Shown here: in pieces, positions 57,471 to 64,000 of the stretch
Numbering within the stretch: position 1 is the stretch's first letter
Layout of the letters: every line of letters begins with the position of its first letter
NCBI GenBank assembly: GCA_040217575.1
Contig: JAVJPW010000001.1
Coordinates: forward strand, 224,648-288,647
Direction of reading: 5' to 3'
DNA: 64,000 nucleotides
DNA from: Pacificispira sp040217575
GTDB lineage: Bacteria; Pseudomonadota; Alphaproteobacteria; UBA8366; Aestuariispiraceae
Program-made: the position numbers and the translations under genes
Notes under the pieces: model-generated
What the model saw: the letters and a program-made list of their open reading frames with translations, nothing else
Told to the model about the DNA's origin: nothing
Database searches by the model: none

Positions 57471-58940
57471 ATGACGACATTCAACCCACTCCAAGTTGGT
57501 TACACGCCCTTTCTGAATCGGGGGCTGCTTTCCATTGGTGCTCAGCGTCAACCGGCCGGACTGTTGAACCAGCCGCAAAGCGGGATGGCGACGCCACCGC
57601 AGCCCTCACCCGGATTCACCGGAAGAAAGGACCATAACCCGGCGGCGACTCGACCGCGCGGTTTGTTGGATGTCGTTTCTGAAGTTTTGGATTCCCCCGC
57701 CGCACATGGGTTGATCGATTCCGCTGCACATTTCTATGCCGCCGGGGCGCCGACGACCGATCCCGGTGCGGGACAGAGAGGCGTTGCTCAGGGCCTTCTC
57801 GCATTCAATGACGGGATGCGGGGCGCGCAAGAGCGACGCCAACAGGGAGATGCATTGCAGGGTCTTCTGGGTCAGGCAGAGCTTACGCCGCTCCAGCAAG
57901 CCGCCGTCGGCGCTATGGAGCCGTCTCAGGGTATCGCCCTTATGGCAGAGCAAGCCTTCGCAGCCCCGTCAGAGCGATATGAGACGGTCCAGAACCCCTA
58001 TGGTCTTGGAGGGGTGGGGCAACGGAACACACAGACCGGCGAAATCACCGGCTATCAGGCACCCCCCGCCGACCCGACGACTGTGCGAGAGTACGAGTAC
58101 GCGCGACAGCAGGGCTTCCAGGGTTCCTTGTTCGACTATCGCCGCCAAATGGCAGAGGCGGGCCGCGCGCAGACGACGATTAACAATCAGGGCAGCATTC
58201 CGCCGGGCTTTTATTCCACGACAGACGAAAACGGCAATCCTGTTCACGCCATGATTCCAGGCTCAGAGCCGTGGATAGCTGCGGCAGAGGCAGAACAAGC
58301 CGCAGAGACGGCGAACGAAAACCGCCAGACCTATGCTGGCGTCGTCACGGAAGACATCGGCCGCGCGCTTAGTATCATCGACAGACAGCCGAACGCCACA
58401 ACCGGGCTATTTGGTACGGCCTTGTCCCTTCTGCCAGGTTCCCCCGCAAGTGACCTCTCAAGCCTTTTAGGCACGATTGAAACAAATGTAAGTTTCGAGC
58501 GGTTGCAGCAGATGCGAGACGCTTCTCCGACAGGTGGAGCGTTGGGTTCAATCTCCGACCCTGAACGAGAAGCACTTGGATCTGTAATGGGCGCATTGCG
58601 TCAAAGCCAATCGGCACCGCAGCTTCGATATAACCTTCGCAGGCTGAATAACCTTGTGGCCGATATCGTTCATGGCGAGGGCAACGGGCCCGAAAGGTAT
58701 GACCTTCAGTCGCGCGAGGTAACGATTGAGGGGCTGCCGGAATTGCCGGGTTCGGTCGGCGTTCCTCTCTCGGAGTTCAACGCAGGCGACAGCTACCAGC
58801 TTCCGACAGGCGAGACGTTCACAGGTTCAGAGCTTCAGGACTTCGCACTACGCGAAGGGATGAGCATGGAGCAGGTGTTGGGCGCTGTATCGCGGGTTCA
58901 AGGGCCTGGCGCGCCAGACGCCAGCAACCTTTTGCGCTAG
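57471..58940 (+). CDS. Phage virion-like protein
   Basis: A 489-residue protein from ATG 57471 (GAGGCAAG 1-8 nt upstream). It is rich in Gln, Gly and Ala, with an early low-complexity stretch (GLLNQPQSGM, PQPSPGF). The middle has EYARQQGFQGSLFDYRRQMA and a C-terminal helical region SLLGTIETNVSFERLQQMRD. The composition resembles internal or structural proteins of podovirus-like phages. It is followed by two minus-strand genes. Annotation is by context. Confidence 0.6.
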   Translation: MTTFNPLQVGYTPFLNRGLLSIGAQRQPAGLLNQPQSGMATPPQPSPGFTGRKDHNPAATRPRGLLDVVSEVLDSPAAHGLIDSAAHFYAAGAPTTDPGAGQRGVAQGLLAFNDGMRGAQERRQQGDALQGLLGQAELTPLQQAAVGAMEPSQGIALMAEQAFAAPSERYETVQNPYGLGGVGQRNTQTGEITGYQAPPADPTTVREYEYARQQGFQGSLFDYRRQMAEAGRAQTTINNQGSIPPGFYSTTDENGNPVHAMIPGSEPWIAAAEAEQAAETANENRQTYAGVVTEDIGRALSIIDRQPNATTGLFGTALSLLPGSPASDLSSLLGTIETNVSFERLQQMRDASPTGGALGSISDPEREALGSVMGALRQSQSAPQLRYNLRRLNNLVADIVHGEGNGPERYDLQSREVTIEGLPELPGSVGVPLSEFNAGDSYQLPTGETFTGSELQDFALREGMSMEQVLGAVSRVQGPGAPDASNLLR

Positions 58941-59218
58941 AGACTGTCTTGGTCGCAGAAAACCAAAGAGAGATTGCCATGTTGTCGGTGCCACTCAAGC
59001 CAATGTGCAGTCCTATCGGATACAGGCGGATGCCATTGTTCCCAGAACCGAGCGCCGCGTTCTTCCTTAAGTTCTGCACTCTCGTACAGCGCCCGAATGC
59101 ATCGATCGCGCGGGATCGGTCCCGGTGGCACCTCAAGGCTTTCCTCATACTGCCATTGGTCGGGTTGTTCCGCGACCGCAGGAAGGGAAAGCAACATGAA
59201 TACGAGAAACCAGCGCAT
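58937..59218 (-). CDS. Small secreted protein on the opposite strand of the prophage
   Basis: A 93-residue protein with a signal peptide, MRWFLVFMLLSLPAVAEQ. The mature region is rich in acidic and Trp residues (WQYEESLEVPPGP, RFWEQWHPPVSD). The gene converges on the virion-like gene, overlapping its stop by 4 nt. It follows a second minus-strand gene 72 bp upstream, so the two form a moron-like unit. Unknown function. Confidence 0.5.
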   Translation of the reverse strand: MRWFLVFMLLSLPAVAEQPDQWQYEESLEVPPGPIPRDRCIRALYESAELKEERGARFWEQWHPPVSDRTAHWLEWHRQHGNLSLVFCDQDSL

Positions 59219-59290
59219 GACTTCAATGTATCGCGCTTCGCCGTCAACGCCATGGGAATCTCGCCGGTGTTTTACAGGAGGCTGTCATGA

Positions 59291-59497
59291 CTACGCATGA
59301 CCGCCTTTTTGAGAGAGAGCCACTTCAGCAGCCGCAAGCTGTTCGCGAAGTACGGAAATCCCTCGTTCATCAAGGGGAAGTGCAAACGTCCCGTGAGAAT
59401 CTGTCTCAAATACGAGCCCTACATAAGTCGGACTGGCCGCAGTCCAAACTCGCCTCAAGGCTAGTGTATCCCATTCTCCTGACGGAGCCTTCGCCAT
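59291..59497 (-). CDS. Small hypothetical protein, opposite strand of the prophage
   Basis: A 68-residue protein from ATG 59497 (GGGAGG 7 nt upstream; a further ATG at 59503 is too close to it). It has a compact globular sequence, ASPTYVGLVFETDSHGTF, then ALPLDERGISVLREQLAAAE. It looks like a small phage-encoded regulator or inhibitor but no family is recognised. Gene order suggests co-transcription with the secreted protein. Confidence 0.5.
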   Translation of the reverse strand: MAKAPSGEWDTLALRRVWTAASPTYVGLVFETDSHGTFALPLDERGISVLREQLAAAEVALSQKGGHA

Positions 59498-59561
59498 GGC
59501 CATACCTCCCGCTGGTTAAGCAATCAGGAGAGAGTATAGGCCCCAAAGAGAGAAACGCGCC

Positions 59562-61763
59562 ATGACAGATAGATTCGAAGCCTTGAGCGCTGCCACTACC
59601 GGACAGCCTTCACAGAACGACTCTGACGCCCGTTTTAACGCCCTCAGAGCCGCCGTTGGAAATCCGGCACACGATACCGGACAGGCCACTAATGCGAATC
59701 CTGAGTCACCACAGGCGACGATAGAGGGCATTCCGCTCCCACCGCAGCGCTCTCCTATCGACGTATCGGGCTGGCGACAACAGACATCCGCCAATGTCGA
59801 ATTCCCCGACGCAGGGGAAATCACGGATATTGAAGGGCTTGGGTTCGGTGAATCCATTCGGGCAACCCTCGCAACCGGCATGACGGAAGATGCAGCGGGT
59901 AAGGCCCAAATTCTGGCACACCAGTTTGGCGATGATTCGCGCTTCGGCGGTGTGTTCCAGGACAGCTATGGCAACCCTCTCATTCAGTGGGAAGGCCAGC
60001 CCTATTACATCAACGTGCCCGGCCTATCTGGGACGGACCTGAATGACTTTTTGGGGGCGCTGGTATCCTTCCTTCCGGCGTCCCGTTTCGTAGGTGCCGC
60101 AACATCAGCTATTGGAAGAGGCGCAGTTGCATTGCCGATGTATGCCGCCACTGAAGCAGGCAGGCAACTTACGGCACAGGAGTTGGGTTCCGGGGAAGAC
60201 CTGAGCATCAAAGACATGGGAGTAACAGCGGGGATCGGTGCAACCGCCGAAGCCTTGATGCCGCCATTCATGAGGGGTGCGAGCCGTGCCCTGAGGGGAG
60301 CCTTCGGACAGGGTACCCGGCAGGCCCCGAACGCGGCCCCCTATCGTAGCGGGCAAATCCCTCTCACCAGCGGACAGGCTTCAAGCGACCTCGCCCAAAT
60401 CCAGGCGGAAGAGGCCATGCGAAATGGCGCAAGAGGCGAAGCCGCACAGACAATGATGCGGACATTCGACCAGCGCCAGAACGAGGCAATCGGGACGGTC
60501 GCCAACACACTGGAAGAGCGCCTGGGCTTCGGCGTGGGGGTTGGGCCTCAATCCGCAACGGACATCGGCGCGCGCCTTCAGGACGATCTTATCAGCGCCC
60601 GAACCACAGCGCACCGCACCGCGTCCGACGCCATGACCAACGCGGCCAATCAACGGAACGCGGCGAAATTCACACCCGACAGTTTCCGGGATGCGGTCAG
60701 AGGGATTAAGGACCTGCTCCGAAGCCGACATTTCGACCTTGGCGCACCGGGTATGGAATCCGTCCGCCGTATCGTTCAACAGGCGGAAACCTTCGCCAAT
60801 ATTCCCGGCCTACGCTCTGTGAATATGGAAGCCTTCGAAAGCCTCAGGGGACGGGTGAGCAACCTCATCCAGAACAACGGTACGCCTTCCGATACGGCAC
60901 TCATGGCAATCAACCGTCAGCTTGATACCTGGCTTGATGATGCAGTCACGAACGGGCTCATCAACGGCGACGAAGCGGTTATCTCCCAACTGAGGGAAGC
61001 CCGCGGCCTATGGCGTCACTATCGGCAGATGTTCACCAATCAGGGTGATGCAACAGGCCGTCTCATGGAAAAGCTTGTTGATGAAAGGCAGGCTACGCCG
61101 GTCAACTTCGTGAGCGCCCTCGTATCCCTTACCCGTGCCAACCGACAGGCCACCGCCCGCAGCTTGATTAATCGGCTTGGCGATATCTTCGGGCGGGACT
61201 CACAGCAATTCCAGCTTGTCCGATCCGCCTATCTGACAGAGGCATTCACACGCCCCGCTCAAGGCGCAAGGGAAGTCACAGGGCGAACCATACAGACCAA
61301 CCTCAACTTCCTTCTTGATGGCGATGGAGCGGTACTCGCAAGAGAGCTGTTCAGCCCGGAAGAAATCTCCCTTCTGCGGACGTTCCGGGATGATGTCGCC
61401 CGAACGATAACGCCGGCGGAAGCAATGAACCCGTCCCGATCCGGCTGGGCCTCTCTTCGCGAATTGGTCAATCGGGGCATTCTTCCTTCGATGGGAACGG
61501 GTATCGGTCGCGCCGCCGGGTATCTACCGGGCCTTGAGGCAATCGCAGGGGCGGCCCGAAACCGTGCAGGGGCAATGGCGGCTTCTGATGCTATCGCCGG
61601 AATGAACGCCCTTCACATGCCGCTGGCGAACGCTGGGGCGGCTTCCATCGGTCAACAGGCGTACCAGAACCCCGAGCGTATAGAAGCCTTCCTAGCGCCC
61701 CTACAACGTCCACAGGGCTTGCTCTCATTCGACCCACCGCAAGGGCTATTGGGGGTGCAATGA
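59562..61763 (+). CDS. Long phage virion-like protein
   Basis: A 733-residue protein. After a 60-residue variable N-terminus it has a Gly-rich middle and amphipathic helices. Examples are YINVPGLSGTDLNDFLGALV and VGAATSAIGRGAVALPMYAA (a possible membrane-interacting segment near residues 165-195), then a long helical half. Size and composition fit internal virion or ejection proteins of podoviruses. Its last codons overlap the next gene (ATGA). No enzymatic motif was seen. Confidence 0.6.
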   Translation: MTDRFEALSAATTGQPSQNDSDARFNALRAAVGNPAHDTGQATNANPESPQATIEGIPLPPQRSPIDVSGWRQQTSANVEFPDAGEITDIEGLGFGESIRATLATGMTEDAAGKAQILAHQFGDDSRFGGVFQDSYGNPLIQWEGQPYYINVPGLSGTDLNDFLGALVSFLPASRFVGAATSAIGRGAVALPMYAATEAGRQLTAQELGSGEDLSIKDMGVTAGIGATAEALMPPFMRGASRALRGAFGQGTRQAPNAAPYRSGQIPLTSGQASSDLAQIQAEEAMRNGARGEAAQTMMRTFDQRQNEAIGTVANTLEERLGFGVGVGPQSATDIGARLQDDLISARTTAHRTASDAMTNAANQRNAAKFTPDSFRDAVRGIKDLLRSRHFDLGAPGMESVRRIVQQAETFANIPGLRSVNMEAFESLRGRVSNLIQNNGTPSDTALMAINRQLDTWLDDAVTNGLINGDEAVISQLREARGLWRHYRQMFTNQGDATGRLMEKLVDERQATPVNFVSALVSLTRANRQATARSLINRLGDIFGRDSQQFQLVRSAYLTEAFTRPAQGAREVTGRTIQTNLNFLLDGDGAVLARELFSPEEISLLRTFRDDVARTITPAEAMNPSRSGWASLRELVNRGILPSMGTGIGRAAGYLPGLEAIAGAARNRAGAMAASDAIAGMNALHMPLANAGAASIGQQAYQNPERIEAFLAPLQRPQGLLSFDPPQGLLGVQ

Positions 61764-62221
61764 CAGAACCATCTAAAAAACGCGAAGAAATGGAAGGCCG
61801 CAACGAAGACGGTACTTTCAAGCCCGGTCATTCCTACGCCAAGGGACGGCCTGAGGGGTCCAGGAACAAAGCGTCTTTGGCGGTGGAAGCCCTCTTTGAA
61901 GGCGAAGGGGAAGAGATCGGCAGAAAGGCAATTGAGTTGGCAAAGGGTGGCGACATGCAGGCTATCAAGCTGGTGATAGAGCGCCTATGCCCCGCCCCGA
62001 AATCGCGCCGCATTTCATTGGATCTTCCCGACGCGAAGGATGCCGCCGGAATCGCTTCAGCGCAGGCGTCAGTGGTGCAGGCGGTTGCTGGGGGTGAGAT
62101 ATCCCCGGATGAGGGAACAGCGCTCTCAGGCATGCTGGAAGCCCGTAGGAAGGCAATCGAAACCCAGGACCATGAAGAGCGCCTGGCGATGTTGGAAGAG
62201 GCATTCGGACAAAAGGATTGA
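61760..62221 (+). CDS. DUF5681-domain phage protein
   Basis: A 153-residue protein with the DUF5681 core GTFKPGHSYAKGRPEGSRNK at residues about 18-38 and a helical C-terminus. It overlaps the virion-like gene by 4 nt. Relatives sit near phage packaging genes; whether this is the small terminase of the element is uncertain, since no large terminase is visible before the window end. Confidence 0.7.
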   Translation: MTEPSKKREEMEGRNEDGTFKPGHSYAKGRPEGSRNKASLAVEALFEGEGEEIGRKAIELAKGGDMQAIKLVIERLCPAPKSRRISLDLPDAKDAAGIASAQASVVQAVAGGEISPDEGTALSGMLEARRKAIETQDHEERLAMLEEAFGQKD

Positions 62222-62797
62222 ATGATGACAGCGAAATCGAACGTGAAGCGTCTTCAGAAGGGGCTAGAGAGCCTTCGCCCCCGTGACAGGGTTGTATACG
62301 CCCTCAAGGCAATGCGCGAAGGGGACGAGTCCTTGATGAAGGATTTACTCAAGGCGACGCCAACCGCTTCTTATCGGATGAAGGACCGGAGCGAGATTGG
62401 AGCCGTCAAAGCGGCCCGACATGTGTCCGATATTCTGGACTGCCTTTTTTTCGCATCCCTGACCAACCTATACCGTGCCACGTCTTTCCTAAGTGAGGTG
62501 GAGGTGGAGGAGGCGCACGGCGCAACCATGGAGTCGGCGCACACCAAACTGGAAGATGCGGTGGGTCGTTATGACCAGGAAGCTCGGTGCATCGTTGCCG
62601 CTGCCCACACCTTCGCCGAACGGATTGGTCTGGATTTGGAGATTGCGTTCGTAACTTCCTTCGCCCTTTCCGATCCGGACTTCAAAAGATTCTCCATCAA
62701 CCTGGACCACGCAAAAACCGAGGCCGTTTCGGAGATGGTCGAGGGGTTTGTGGTGGCGTGGAATTCAGAGGGCCACCACAGCGTGATCGCAGCATGA
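62222..62797 (+). CDS. Hypothetical phage protein
   Basis: A 191-residue soluble, charged protein directly after the DUF5681 gene (start at ATG 62222 or 62225). Segment GLESLRPRDRVVYALKAMRE is followed by MKDLLKATPTASYRMKDRSE. Acidic helices such as SEVEVEEAHGATMESAHTKL follow. It overlaps the next small gene by 4 nt. No domain recognised. Confidence 0.5.
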   Translation: MMTAKSNVKRLQKGLESLRPRDRVVYALKAMREGDESLMKDLLKATPTASYRMKDRSEIGAVKAARHVSDILDCLFFASLTNLYRATSFLSEVEVEEAHGATMESAHTKLEDAVGRYDQEARCIVAAAHTFAERIGLDLEIAFVTSFALSDPDFKRFSINLDHAKTEAVSEMVEGFVVAWNSEGHHSVIAA

Positions 62798-62877
62798 AAA
62801 GATCAACGCGCAAACGGCATTATCAGTGCATTTGTGGCAGAGCTTGTAGCTCACTCAGAACAGGCAGGTATCAGTGA
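62794..62877 (+). CDS. 27-residue Cys-containing peptide gene, coupled at both ends
   Basis: An ATG at 62794 overlaps the preceding stop (ATGA). The stop TGA at 62875 overlaps the next GTG start (GTGA). The peptide is basic with three cysteines (YQCICGRACSSLR), reminiscent of a zinc-ribbon fragment. Tight coupling on both sides argues that it is translated. Its function is unknown. Confidence 0.45.
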   Translation: MKRSTRKRHYQCICGRACSSLRTGRYQ

Positions 62878-63167
62878 ACAACGCTAACCTTAAACCCTTT
62901 ACGCCCGGCCAATCCGGCAATCCAGGCGGACGCCCAAAGGTGCTTGCCGAAGTGAAAGAGCTTGCCCGAGAACATACGGTTGAGGCCGTCGAAGCATTGG
63001 CGGAAATCATGTTGGATGAGAAGGCACCGGCAGCGGCACGAGTGACTGCTGCGAACGCAATTCTAGACCGGGCCTATGGGAAACCACCGCAGGCTATCGA
63101 GGTGGACGCGCAAAGCGATGTAACCACCTTCCTTGCGTCATTGGGAAACACTGAAGGGCATGTGTAA
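62874..63167 (+). CDS. Second DUF5681-domain phage protein
   Basis: A 97-residue protein starting at GTG 62874. It has the DUF5681 signature LKPFTPGQSGNPGGRPKVLA, then helices ARVTAANAILDRAYGKPPQA. Two DUF5681 paralogs in one operon are unusual, perhaps one for packaging and one for host modification. Function remains open. Confidence 0.65.
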   Translation: MNNANLKPFTPGQSGNPGGRPKVLAEVKELAREHTVEAVEALAEIMLDEKAPAAARVTAANAILDRAYGKPPQAIEVDAQSDVTTFLASLGNTEGHV

Positions 63168-63601
63168 CTGTCCAAACGGATGCAAACGACCACTTCGCGG
63201 AATAGGTCCTACAACGTCCCTACACATCGCAGACTCGTTGCACTGAGTAGAGAGAGGATACCCCGATGACGCAACCGGCTTTGTTCCTGCAAAGCGTCTA
63301 CTCGACGAAGTTTCTCGGTAAGGGCGGCAGGCCACGTCCGTCGAGATCGCTTTCACGCCCCCTGACTCTACGCCCGAAACGAGACGCGGACCACTGCCTA
63401 TGCTTACGGCGGGGCGAGCAACCCCCGCGTCCCCATCCGGTCAGGGGAACCGACATCTATCAGACGACTTAGTACCGGAGCCGCCCCGAAATGCATCTAC
63501 CGGCGCAAGCAATTCCCTGGTAGCTGCCGGGCCCAGCAACTCGCGCTCTAGAAACGCCCGCCTTTAACCCCGGCGGCCAAGGGAGCGGGAACATATACGA
63601 A
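63168..63601. other. Poorly resolved stretch near the end of the prophage
   Basis: No frame is convincing. Short frames (for example a 28-codon frame from 63159 and the frame at 63266-63472) have weak support. The segment might be a decayed gene or contain frameshifts. Confidence 0.35.
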
Positions 63602-63889
63602 ATGGTGCTTCGGCGCAAAACCGACCGCATCCCGGCCCGCGCTATTCGTCGGTGCGGGGAGTTGCTCAAGCAGTTTGATGGGCGGGGCGGGGATAGGAGC
63701 AAAAGTGACGGTGCCGACAGTTTTGCTGTGGACGGTCGGTTTGACTCCGTTAACCGAGTTGGGGGCGTTCAACGAAAAACCATGGCTCAGGCCGCTCAAG
63801 AAGCGGGTCTTTCCGAAAGACAACAAGTAACCGCTGTCCGTGTAGCCAACGTCCCCACAGAACAATTCGAAACACTGCTGTTTCAGTAG
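63602..63889 (+). CDS. Hypothetical phage protein, possibly N-terminally truncated
   Basis: A 95-residue frame. Part AIRRCGELLKQFDGRGG and AAQEAGLSERQQVTAVRVAN, then VPTEQFE, recalls a phage family in which these residues follow a longer N-terminus (GELLKQ and RQ.TA.RVANVP pattern). The ATG at 63602 has GGGAGCGGG upstream, but the preceding part is probably missing. Stop at 63889. Confidence 0.45.
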   Translation: MVLRRKTDRIPARAIRRCGELLKQFDGRGGDRSKSDGADSFAVDGRFDSVNRVGGVQRKTMAQAAQEAGLSERQQVTAVRVANVPTEQFETLLFQ

Positions 63890-64000
63890 AGAGAATATTT
63901 CCTCAGCCAAGACGCAGGCGGCTGTTCTGACCTTCGCGGCTTATTGCCCTTCAGCCGTTCCTCCTCGAACCAAACCTCGTGAGCAGGAACAGGCCCACGA
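63883..64000 (-). CDS. C-terminal part of a minus-strand gene running off the window
   Basis: Read from the right edge, one frame stays open to a TGA at 63883. It has balanced charged residues (HEVWFEEERLKGNKPRRSEQ). It would converge on the preceding gene with a 7-nt overlap. Too short to name. Confidence 0.3.
   Translation of the reverse strand, partial: RGPVPAHEVWFEEERLKGNKPRRSEQPPASWLRKYSLY

Overview
The window looks like a chromosomal segment of a GC-rich alphaproteobacterium, plausibly Rhodospirillales- or Rhodobacterales-like. The evidence is gene style only: Tat/Liv-type transport operons, GntR-FCD regulators, and a DUF3489-DUF2924-recombinase module. No rRNA or complete tRNA gene was seen, so the genus cannot be read from the sequence. 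The core-like part is short (about 1-5.7 kb); most of the rest is accessory DNA.

Layout. (1) 1-5.8 kb: the 5' end of an XRE regulator diverges from a complete five-gene branched-chain-amino-acid/amide type ABC importer (binding protein, two permeases, two ATPases) that ends in a clear terminator. (2) 6.3-13 kb: an insertion-sequence patchwork. An IS6-family copy, a second IS6 copy inserted beside the remnant of a third and cutting a PaiB-like gene, and an IS3-family element with a 5-bp target duplication inserted in an ABC binding-protein remnant surround a small cargo: an LhgO-like FAD oxidase, a PhyH dioxygenase and a GntR regulator. (3) 13.2-24.9 kb: a catabolic cluster. A short-chain dehydrogenase, a ThDP enzyme and a class III aminotransferase read left, next to a GntR regulator. 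A polyamine-type ABC importer, an amidohydrolase and an MlrC-like M81 hydrolase read right. Two near-identical palindromes lie at the promoters of both arms. (4) 25.4-26.2 kb: a divergent pair of small proteins with C-terminal membrane helices (XRE-HTH and LRAT-like), then a decayed IS6 copy.

(5) 27.1-35.9 kb: a defence-island-like block. Three overlapping genes encode two proteins with PLD-type HxR(x)4D motifs and a 661-residue helical protein. They are followed by a MerR-like protein, a 1026-residue N6-adenine methylase and a PD-(D/E)XK-like protein. (6) 36-51.5 kb: integrative elements. These hold a nuclease-like gene, a ParB-methylase/DUF5681/terminase/DUF3489/DUF2924/large serine recombinase module, a PstI/BsuBI-like restriction-modification pair, two small secreted proteins, a serine resolvase, a Rep_trans-like protein and a tyrosine recombinase. 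(7) 51.8-64 kb: a second tyrosine integrase opens a tightly packed prophage-like operon. It contains an excisionase-like HTH protein, an HNH-AP2 nuclease, a winged-helix protein with iteron-like repeats inside its gene, a Toprim protein, long virion-like proteins and two DUF5681 proteins.

The most unusual observation is a pair of about 175-nt inverted, diverged copies of one sequence (36076-36251 on +, 47254-47425 on -). Both can fold into the same multibranched RNA with compensatory changes in several helices, and both lie just upstream of unrelated genes. I could not match this fold to a known RNA class from memory.
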